17,491 nucleotides of DNA. Source: Saccoglossus kowalevskii (lineage: Eukaryota; Hemichordata; Enteropneusta; Harrimaniidae). The translations under genes were made by a program, and so were the position numbers. The stretch lies in NCBI RefSeq assembly GCF_000003605.2, contig NW_003124894.1, positions 1,346 through 18,836 of the forward strand. The letters run 5' to 3'. Numbering within the stretch: the stretch's first letter is position 1; the number at the start of each line of letters is the position of its first letter. Of this stretch, positions 8,973 to 17,491 are shown piece after piece. The notes below the pieces were generated by a model. That model saw only the letters and a list, made by a program, of their open reading frames with translations. It had not been told where the DNA came from and ran no database searches.

Positions 8973-11900
8973 GTGAGTTGTATTGTTATTATCGTTTCAC
9001 GTCGTCGATTGTCGAGCTCAGACAATACACACCACCGTGACGTCAGTACAATGCAATGGAAACTGTGTTATTCGGGCACAGTGCGATTAGAAAATTCCAT
9101 GTAAGCTATACTTGGTTTCAATAACAAATTACGGGCAAAAGAAAATTTCGACAAAATATATAAACTAAGTCTTTCCTGTTATATTTGTTGACTGTGGATA
9201 TTAGTAGTGGTTCTAGTCACATGTTGTATTTCGACAGTATGTTATATCTTAAAATAGAACCGACACTCTGAAATGACGTTATGAGTTGTGTGTTCGTATA
9301 ATTGCATATAAGTTATATCAATATTTATATTTCATAATAATAATCATTATTATATTCAAACCATTAATGCGCGAACTTTTCAGTCTATGTACAACAGAAT
9401 GACGACGTCACAAGTGTTGTCATGAACACAATCTTTCACATAATAAGGCAGGTAATATTGTTCAAATTAGCGAGACTTTTTAAAAGTTTTTCTTGAATTA
9501 TATTTACCGGATGCAGCCACGTATCAACCAAAACTCATAACGCGGCGTTCTGTAAGCTGAGTTGAACCGTACGTGGTGACAAACGATTTGACCGACAGTT
9601 TGTGTCACCGTTATTGTTTACGTGCACGTCATTTCCCCAGTGAACAAAACAAGTGCGTCGTTGAATGCCAACCGAATGACATCATTTGTTTATCAACTCG
9701 TATCACACTCCACAGGGCAATACACGCTTCTCAAAGCAACAAACTTTCACCCAGTAAGCTATTGCGCATGCTAGGGCGGTGTTACAACGCAGTGCGCACA
9801 AGCAGATCGGCGATCATCACAAATGTGAACCAAACACGTGGTATTCCAATGTGTGTATAACACACCAATATATTTATTCCATTCTCGAAAAATGTTTTGA
9901 TCGGATGTCTCATTTCAGTGAGATGTTTTACGTGACTACACTGAAATGATATATATTGATTTTAAACGAGATTATGTGAAATCCAGATGTCCTGTATTGA
10001 ATGATGGGAGGCGTGTTGTAACAAGGCGGTTATGGTTCCGTGTCGCTAAAAATAACAATACGTGACAGTGTCGATTCTGGTCTAGCATTTGCCGAATACA
10101 ATAAAAGAGTAAATCATATACAATCATGTTTTATAATCCGTCACACTTAACTATATTAAATATACGATAGGGTACGGTACTGTCTTCTGTACGAGTTATT
10201 ATCATACGACAGTCTATATATCACAATCTACCCATGAGAACCGAAGACAGCGATAAAAATGAATCGGTGATTTAATATTTGGTCCGCATTACGCAGAGGA
10301 AATTTCAACCCTATAAAACTACAGAGTGCGATAAATCAACACTGACATGACTATAGTGGACATACTACAAGAATATGCTATTAGCTAAGGCGAGCCAAAT
10401 TGATGTTTAAATTATTTTTTTTGAATACACAAGGGCATAGTAATCGTAGAAACAAGAAAATGTTGTTGTCAATCACGACTAATTTATGCTTTCAGTAAAC
10501 TCTGAATCCCAGACGACGCAGAAAAGCAGTGAAGAAGTTGACAATATTGTCTTTAAGAACTATGGAATATGGATACTGTGTTTCTCTGTTGGCGTAGTGT
10601 TAGCTATTACCGTTATAAGCGTGGCGGTTGCCTTATTAACGAAGTGGTTATGCAAAAGGTTTGGTCTCGTGTCGTCTGATCCAAGCATTATTAATGGTGA
10701 GATTTCTCTGTGTTGTTTTATTTTATTTTTAAGCACTTGTGAAGTTAAGTGGGCAAATGAGGTCTTCTCTTGTTTACTAAATTGTGCGGGGATATTGAAT
10801 GAGGAATTCAGGAAATTCCTTCGGGACTTCTAGTATTTTTACTGGACTTTCAGACCAATGTTGTTATAAATCGACGACATAGTTTTTGGTCTGAAAGATA
10901 GAGGGCAACTTCCTCCTCATTTTTTAAAGAGAGAGGTAAACCCGGGACTTGAAAAGAGTCTACCAATCTACTGACTGAGTTAAGTCGGAGAGATGGAACA
11001 TGTGGCTTGTGATTTCACATGCACGTATCAGTTGTTTTTGCTCATCAATTCATTGTTCGTCAAAATTTACATAACACACTTATGCAGCAATGTTGGGCAA
11101 GTGAATATGTAAATTTAAATAGCAGCTGATACTGAAATGGATCAGGGATTTCTAGAAATCCATTAAAACCTCTGTAGCTTAAAATTTGTAACAACGTTCT
11201 GTGTTGTATCACATTATTTTAGATATAGAAAACCACCTCTTCCTCGTTTTGGGTTTTGGCTCGTCTATTCTAAGCCAGAAAACCCTCTGTGTCGGTGGTT
11301 CTCCATTAAATACTAGTCACTTGTACGGAATCCAAGAATGATATACCGTAGATTTATCAATCATTCAGGTTTCTTTTGCTGATTTCACACATTATTATGG
11401 TGAATGAGATTGGTACTCGAACATGTTTTATACCCAATCCTCAACCACCACAATCGAGACTGGCTCGGCACGGTTTAACTGATGCAAAAAATACCTGTGA
11501 TTGTGCACAGATGAGATCGCAGAGGAAGTGAGTTTCTTGACGCAAGACGCATGCCATACCTGTTCTAGCAGTATCTCTCATCCAATGTTTAAATGTTTTA
11601 CGAATAATTGCCCCTCTATTGAAAACATCTATGAATATTTAATAACTTTAGCGACAGCTGTGTTTCAGTTATTAAAACTGACAAATGTCCCACTTGATTA
11701 ATTATTACACAAAGCATTCTAAACCCCGTTCAAATCGTATGTCAAATAAATTAAATACATACATACGTACATACGGAAATTATGAAATCTTCCGTTAAAG
11801 TTATTGCAATAAATTGTCTCATACAAACACTTCCTAGCTACTAAAAACACATGCATATTTTATGGTTTTATGATAGGAAACGTAATTAATTACACAAGTA

Positions 11901-14712
11901 TTATTTCGAACATTTTGCATGGCGATATACAAGGCCGTTTAGAAATAGGTGGAAGAAAGATAAAACATATGGTCACTATAAGAGATCGAAGAGCACAACT
12001 TTACAGTATTGAAATTGTTATTTCTCGGGCATTTCTTAGAATGTAGCTTTCATTTATTCAATATATTACATATAACGAGTATTTTAACACTCTAGATAAT
12101 TTACATTAAATTTCTGGCACTGGCAGATGGAAATACGTCAAAGAAAAAAGTATTATATCACTGTGCCCAATCAATATTCTCATTCCCAGTTTACACTGAT
12201 AGGCACAAGACCATATATGGTCAAATAAATGGGTTATACAGCTAGTGATGCCAAAGAACGTGAGACAACTACGATGCCAGGCTGCAGTAGATGTTACCTA
12301 ATAGGAAACGCAACATGTAGTCTCGTCATAAAACAACATAACTGTTTAAAAGCCATTAAAACCACCTATAGGTGGCAAATGTTAGACATAAAATAAACGT
12401 AACATATCACCAATTAATTTCAAATAATTAATCAATTAGCAATCAGTGTTTTTCACATGATCGAGTTACGGTGCTAATGAGGTTAAATACGCGCGTAAAA
12501 ATAGGTTTGCATATAAAAATAAAAGGTGACGATAGAAAATAGCACAATGTCACAGTGTCAGAGTACATTGTTTGCAATAATCAAGCTACTCTGACAGAGA
12601 TATTCATTAAAACAATTAATTAATATCTAAGCTTCAAGGGTCAGCGTGCCGTAATTGTGCATTTAATCGACATTACTCGGTAACGATAGCTGTAATCGGA
12701 CCTCCGGTCCCGATAATGAGCCTCAAATTCAGTGTCAAGTAACGGTAGCTGTAATCGGACCCCGGTCCTATAATGCTCGTCAAACCCACTTTGAGTGGCA
12801 GAAGTTTGCCATTAATCAATACGCCAAAAATTAGGCTCAGTCGTCTTAATGAGCTGTGTCGATTTTCTCCACGTTTCGTTGATATCCGATCTATATTGTG
12901 AGAAATTATGGTTCCTGGGAATTTGATGACATAGCATCAAAGTCATATGCATTATGTGATCCAGAGGATAGAAAAACTTAAGGCGAAAATAGAAATTCAC
13001 GAAATTTCACGTCAGAGCGTGTTTGTTTTTGGTGGGAGCTTTCAAATTTAAACTTGCACATTATTAAATCTGATATATGTCAGCATATTTTAACTCTAAC
13101 AATAATGACAAGATTAATATTATGCAATTATTCACGACTAGCTGATAACGGATGACTACACTGATCGCGTGACCTGGCACCACCCCCATGCAATTCCTAC
13201 TAATTCAAACGAAATCCTTTAAGTGTTTGACTCTGTAATTTATTTGTATTCTGATCGATTTCAGAGCTTTTATGATACGCTCGTCTGAGATCCAATTTTC
13301 ATGCTCCGGTTGAAACATACTAGTTATATACATGTTGTAAATTTCATTGACAGTGAAAATAGACATGTCAAATAAAACGATAGTGTTTTCTTTTTATTTG
13401 TGCCGTTAATGGCCGCAACTGACCAATTTGCGCACAAAATGTCATTTGTGACTTGTACAGTAGATAGCGCTCTAAATAGCCAATTAAAGTGCATTTGTGG
13501 CACGGAGATCGGACCGAGGTGTACTAATTTCCATCACTCTAACAACTAGTAGTTCCCTTGACTATACCTTAATTTAAACCCAGGATGGAATGCCCTAGTA
13601 TCACTCTCATCTCATTTCCAAATTGATCGCTTTGTTCATAATAATACCGAGGTCATGTGATTGAGGGACATCGACTAATCTAAAACTCACGATTCATTTG
13701 TCATTTAAAGATTGTATTCTCTATTTAGGCACTTTGTTAAAATTAAAACATTTTTTGGAGAGTACTCATCAATGTTTTATTTTCAGTGGAACACACTCAA
13801 AAATCGGACCGAGAATACTTCTTGTATTGAAAAAAAGTTGTTTTGTAGGACTTCATTTATATAACATTTATATAATTAATAAGGGTTGCAAATCATAAGA
13901 GGTATATCTTCACACAGTTCAGAATACATAACTTTTGACTAGACATTGAAAACAGTTCAAAATATGTTAGGGCCGGCTGAAACGTACAACATACATACAT
14001 ATATAATTTATGCAAACCATCAAAATATCCAATCATGACAAAATGTTTTAAATAAAATGAATTATATTTCACAAAATCGGATAAAAGTGTTCAGGCTTAT
14101 TTATTTTTCACGATTTTGACAAATCAAGCCAGAAATTCCATTTCATGAATCTTAACAATCAACCACAATTCTGACATATGTAACCTAATATATTAATTGT
14201 ATATGCAAATGTCGACTTCATCATATACTATCGCATTTAAGAAGCGTGATAAGAAAAGACCATCTCATTCCTAAATTGTATTATTTGACTTAACTGACTA
14301 ATAAATCATATTCGGCAACTTTTTTTTCTCTGTAGCTAACTGCGATTCACCACCGTCGTATAACAATTGTGTGAATGTTGGAATAATCACCGATGGTCAG
14401 TGTAGCTACGAACTTGGAGAAGATATGTGGTCGGACACTGGGGAGACTCCCCCGCCATCTTATGAGAGTGTGTTGGCAATCGCTGAACATCAGCACATGC
14501 AATGTGTTCCATATGTTGGCGCTGGCCACCTCCGCGGACCAGCAACACCGCACAACAGGTGCTGGGAATTGACCGAACCATCACCGAACCATGCAGACAA
14601 TCCCAACTACACAAAGCAAAACATAAACTCGAATTTGACAGCGGAAAATAATGGCGATAATAAAAATTGTGATGTACAATTCGAGATGGACACTTACATT
14701 CTACCACGCTGA
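8903..14712 (+). CDS. Single-pass type I membrane protein with PPxY and NPxY motifs (3 exons)
   Basis: Exons 8903-8972, 10496-10696 and 14336-14712 join in phase to 648 bases, 215 residues. Residues 1-21 look like a signal peptide (MHWR, hydrophobic core to L17, cleavage after AYG). Residues 22-46 form a tiny Ser/Thr/Glu-rich ectodomain without cysteine. About 47-71 is one membrane span (GIWILCFSVGVVLAITVISV onward), followed by basic KWLCKRF with C76 a possible palmitoylation site. The tail, 72-215, holds PPSY at 96-99, PPPSY at 129-133 and NPNY at 179-182. PPxY binds WW domains of NEDD4-type ubiquitin ligases. YESV after the second PPxY also fits the YxxPhi sorting signal, and NPxY is read by PTB domains and clathrin adaptors. 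A role in ubiquitin-linked endocytosis or sorting is inferred. The family is unknown to me; a further ectodomain exon in intron 1 cannot be excluded. Confidence 0.8.
8973..10495 (+). other. Intron 1 of the membrane-protein gene
   Basis: 1,523 bases from GTGAGT to TTTATGCTTTCAG. A branch-like GACTAAT sits at about 10478-10484. A 95-codon frame at 9573-9860 has several cysteines but no usable splice sites in phase, so it is not annotated as an exon. Confidence 0.7.
10496..10696 (+). CDS. Exon 2: ectodomain and membrane span
   Basis: It begins with TA, completing TTA (Leu24) with the last base of exon 1, and ends with a single G before the donor GTGAGA. It encodes the short ectodomain, the whole membrane span and the start of the tail (DPSIIN). 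The open frame runs on into the intron to 10833, but the strong GGTGAGA donor and the exact phase match with exon 3 fix the end at 10696. Confidence 0.8.
10847..10897 (+). repeat. Long stem-loop in intron 2
   Basis: CTTTCAGACCAA (10847-10858) pairs perfectly with TTGGTCTGAAAG (10886-10897). Inside it TGTTGT (10859-10864) can pair as RNA with ACGACA (10874-10879), with one G-U pair, a 9-base loop and a 6-base bulge on the 3' side. Its role is unknown. Confidence 0.6.
12556..12596 (+). repeat. Stem-loop with nested inner hairpin in intron 2
   Basis: TGTCAGAGTA (12556-12565) pairs perfectly with TACTCTGACA (12587-12596) across 21 bases. The loop holds a second inverted pair, ATTG-TTTG-CAAT. Nothing shows whether it acts as DNA or RNA. 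Confidence 0.55.
12680..12786 (+). repeat. Tandem duplication with a conserved GGACC/GGTCC hairpin
   Basis: Two copies 59 bases apart (12680 and 12739) share GTAACGRTAGCTGTAATCGG. Each is followed by GGACC, 2-3 bases and GGTCC, then ATAATG. The second copy fades after about 48 bases. The hairpin is kept although its centre differs (TCC against CC). Confidence 0.75.
14336..14712 (+). CDS. Exon 3: cytoplasmic tail and stop
   Basis: It begins CT, completing GCT (Ala91), and runs to TGA at 14710-14712. It carries both PPxY motifs (SPPSYNN and TPPPSYESV), an acidic patch between them (GEDMWSDTGE), the NPNY motif and a polar, Asn-rich C-terminus ending DTYILPR. Minus-strand frames over the same bases are antisense shadows. 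Confidence 0.85.
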
Positions 14713-14772
14713 TCGCGGCGGTATTGAGTTGTCAAAAGCCGCTAATGAAGACACGGGCAACTCTGCATTTTG

Positions 14773-14778
14773 AATAAA
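14773..14778 (+). terminator. Candidate polyadenylation signal AATAAA
   Basis: First AATAAA after the stop codon, 61 bases downstream, with a G/T-containing stretch following. It would give a very short 3' UTR. A second AATAAA at 15498-15503 is an alternative for a longer one. Confidence 0.5.
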
Positions 14779-14779
14779 G

Positions 14780-16990
14780 TGCGCGGTTCGCACAAAGCGT
14801 AAACATTACCCTACGCCTGTGGTATTTGAAAACGCTGAAAAGAGAGACCTGTAATAGTGCCGAGAATCTCTTAACCATTCCATCGTAACGAATGTACCAC
14901 ACTTACTGTACTTTTGTATGCAGATCATAGTATATTATGTTCGCTTGTGTTTCCTGCCAGACCCATTTAAAATGACGGTCTCTTCTCTGATGAGCACAAA
15001 CAGTTGACGATAACAAGAAAAGATGAATATCGTCGATCGGAAAAGAAGCCGCTGAATTTGAGAAGACACTGTCAGTTATATTCGCGACTATACTATAATA
15101 TATTTTGTTTAAATTATTCAGTTATTTTGTAATACTCAGAAAGTTCACATCTGGTTTATATTATTTAATATGTTCTAGATTGACACTGGCGTACTAGTAT
15201 ATCATAATCACTACAGCTACGTGATGACACGTAGTAGCTATTACATACGTCATGATACGGCGTTTACTCGGCGAATAGCTTGATATGATAGTATTTTTTA
15301 TAAAGTATATATATTCTTACCAATAATTTAGGAAGTAATCTCGTGTTCAATCGGTTCATAAAACCGCGCCAAAATAATCGATATCATTCCAAATTTAAAA
15401 CCCATTATTTAAACAAATATTGTTATCTTCGAAGTGCTCAGAAACTTCAATATTTGATAGATACGCTATCATAATGTAATTGTATTTGATTTTTTATAAT
15501 AAATTAAAGCCGATTTTTTGTCACTGTGTTGCAATGAAATGTCAATCCTTAGATCCAGGAATTCTTAATGTGCCAGTACAGTTGATGAAATGTGATGTAT
15601 ATTTCATTCGGGAGAAATATGTTGAATCTTACTCCTGTGTTGCGTGCACGTACAGAAAGACACGAAGGCCGTGGAATCGTTTTCTTAACGCAAATATATG
15701 TATATTGCAAAACACTCTTGATATATATCAACTATCTTGGATTAATCTCAATTAAAATGTATTTGACTAAGCCCAGAATAACTGTAGTTCCATAGGATTA
15801 TTGTCGCCATGGAAACAGAAAAAACGCATCCGATGACATACTTGAGAGAATGACCTAGACATACACGACAGAATAACAAAAAATGGATGGTTATTTTAAC
15901 GCATGCGTGCCACTCACGTAGAGCGCAAAGGCGTGCAACGTTAATGGTAAACGTGTCGTCGCATTACTTCATAATTTCAATTTAATTGTTGGTGATACAC
16001 CATTATCTCTACTTATCCATCGGATATGCGGATGTAAGATAAATCCCTTTGCACAGCTTCAAAGATCTTATTGTGGAAATCGTATCGCCGTTTAAGGATG
16101 TTTAGATTTCTATTACTACTTGGCACAATAATATACGGATGTATGAAGACAATTACAAGACTTTTGAGTGTATTGGACGACACGCCCTGTATGTAGGTAG
16201 GTTGCACTTGCTTCGCATCTTAGTATGCTCGGGTTTAGTGTCGGTAGTAAAAAACATCGTAGTTGTAGCGGCTCCGGGGCATCTATTATATGGGTCCCAT
16301 ATAATGCATACAACCCGTGTAGCGCGTTTCCCCCCACCAAATTCTAAACGTGTCACACGGCGACTGCAGAGCTTTAATTTGAAACAGCCAGAAGTAAGTA
16401 CAACTAGGATTATCAAGTAGGTGAATAAATTATAACAAATGTATATTTCATTATATTATCACATACCCAGCAGCTGTCATTCGGTCGACCTAATGCACAT
16501 GCGCAAACGGAATTGTGTGAGGCGTGTGAATTTGTGATATTCCTACATTGCGTTCCTCCTGTCGATTAACATTAGAATCATGTGATAAAGCGTTTCCGAA
16601 TATTAAAGATAACCAGGCGAATGAAACCAAAAATAATTTACGTAAATACATTGAAATTTGGTCTACAAAATTATTTTGCAAAATTCAGGTTCATCTCATG
16701 AAGTGAGTCATGCGCAAGTCACGTGTTATGAAGAGGTTGATTATTGCCCGAAGCTGACATGAAAGCTTATCCCTTTTTGGTTTATGATATCAACTTGTTA
16801 CACCTAATCTCCCACTGATAATATTCAGTCAAATGACCTTGATAATACCAACATGCATACATATATAATGCATGATATGTGCAGTAGCAGTGACACGATA
16901 TTGAAATAGTTGTCTCAGCCATTTTCATTACTTCCATATACGCGTAAAGAATCCACTTGTTTACACAGTCGAATAATTTGAAAGATTGTA
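14780..16990. other. Downstream intergenic region, nothing coding recognised
   Basis: Frames at 15480-15755, 16139-16420 and 16153-16416 overlap one another on both strands without motifs. Visible structures are CTACGTG-ATGA-CACGTAG near 15219-15236 and a 21-bp palindrome at 16285-16305. The first part may be 3' UTR of the upstream gene. Confidence 0.5.
16285..16305. repeat. Perfect 10-bp-arm palindrome
   Basis: ATTATATGGG-T-CCCATATAAT: the arms are perfect reverse complements around one base. It could form a cruciform or be a dimeric protein site; there is no direct evidence for either. Confidence 0.7.
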
Positions 16991-17236
16991 CGTCTACTAT
17001 TCGCCGTTTGAATTAGTTATAGCGGTGTACAGTGTATTTGTTTGTTTGCTTGTAAGTATGTCTACTATTCACACTCTGATGCAGTTATAGCAATGTAATT
17101 ATTCTACTATTCACTATCTGAGGTAGTTAAATCATTGTACGGTGTATGTGTTTGTACTATTCGCTTATGGGGTAGTTAAAGCGATGTATACTACCCTCTA
17201 TTTAACCTCTGGGTTAGTTATAGCGATGTAAGTATG
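16991..17236. repeat. Degenerate leading units of the minisatellite
   Basis: Starts of TCTACTATTC-type units at 16993, 17061, 17103 and about 17153, and a more altered one near 17190, show unequal spacing (roughly 42-68 bases), with insertions rich in TTTGTTTG and GTGTATGTG. This is the worn edge of the regular array that follows. Confidence 0.75.
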
Positions 17237-17491
17237 TCTACTATTCGCAATCTGAGGTAGTTATAGCGATGTAAGTATGTCTACTATTCACCATCTAAGG
17301 TAGTTATAGCATTGTAAGTATGTCTACTATTCACCATCTGAGGTAGTTATAGCGATGTAAGTATGTCTACTACTCACCATCTGAGGTAGTTATAGAGATG
17401 TAAGTATGTCTACTATTCACCATCTAAGGTAGTTATAGCGATGTAAGTATGTTTACTATTCACCATCTGAGGTAGTTATAGCGATGTAAGT
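17237..17491. repeat. 43-bp minisatellite, continuing beyond the window
   Basis: Units start at 17237, 17280, 17323, 17366, 17409 and 17452, exactly 43 bases apart. Each runs TCTACTATTCACCATCTGAG, then GTAGTTATAGCGATGTAAGT, with one or two substitutions per copy. There are no unique spacers, so it is not a CRISPR-like array. Confidence 0.95.

Larger units (their letters stand above)
10697..14335 (+). other. Intron 2 of the membrane-protein gene
   Basis: 3,639 bases from GTGAGA to a textbook acceptor: branch-like TGACTAAT near 14296-14303, then TTTTTTTCTCTGTAG. It contains two stem-loops (10847-10897 and 12556-12596), a tandem duplication at 12680-12786, and no coding exon I can support. The frames at 11501-11701 and 13698-13898 lack motifs. 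Confidence 0.75.

Noticed and set aside
9573-9860. 95-codon frame in intron 1 with several cysteines, considered as a missing ectodomain exon
   Set aside because: It starts at GTG, has no polypyrimidine acceptor, and the nearby AG sites do not keep the phase needed to join exon 1 without a stop.
10697-10833. Read-through of exon 2 to the stop at 10833 as an alternative C-terminus
   Set aside because: The GGTGAGA donor and exact phase with exon 3 favour splicing. An intron-retained isoform is possible but nothing in the sequence supports it.
14387-14707. 106-codon minus-strand frame (and 14347-14553)
   Set aside because: Antisense of exon 3, which has the supported splice site, phase and motifs; no motif on the minus strand.
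16139-16420. Overlapping frames on both strands (16139-16420, 16116-16340, 16153-16416)
   Set aside because: They lie over each other, lack motifs or splice context, and include the palindrome at 16285-16305.
17237-17491. Regular repeats considered as a CRISPR array
   Set aside because: Units are contiguous 43-bp tandem copies without unique spacers, in eukaryotic DNA.

Overview
The window is nuclear DNA of an animal, AT-rich and intron-bearing, with GT-AG splice sites, Kozak-type starts, an AATAAA signal, a decayed LINE, SINE-like copies and a 43-bp minisatellite. An invertebrate, perhaps a lophotrochozoan, fits best, but the lineage is a guess. No bacterial-style operon, CRISPR array, rRNA or intact tRNA gene is visible.

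Layout. 1-960: an ATT microsatellite and a possible tRNA-derived SINE copy. 965-2050 (+): remnant of a CR1/L2/jockey-like non-LTR retrotransposon. 2050-3720: nothing recognisable. 3731-6136: a 2,406-bp DNA transposon with near-identical terminal inverted repeats (the outer 31 bp are identical) and a perfect 9-bp target-site duplication. It carries a decayed, intron-containing RecQ-like helicase gene on the minus strand. 6146-8690: no gene; a second SINE-like copy lies near 7920. 8699-14778 (+): one three-exon gene. 14780-16990: no gene. 16991-17491: a minisatellite that runs off the window.

The only gene that looks intact is the three-exon one. Its splice phases join exactly (1/2, then 1/2) to give 215 residues: signal peptide, very short Ser/Thr/Glu-rich ectodomain, one membrane span, and a 144-residue cytoplasmic tail with two PPxY motifs and one NPxY motif. 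That layout suits a membrane adaptor recognised by NEDD4-type WW-domain ubiquitin ligases and by endocytic adaptors. I cannot assign it to a named family.

The most notable object is the transposon. It combines clean ends with a long-dead RecQ-like gene that still keeps its introns, its first exon and promoter-like sequence. This suggests a Pack-type (gene-carrying, non-autonomous) TIR element mobilised in trans, or a degenerate member of a family that encodes its own RecQ-like helicase.
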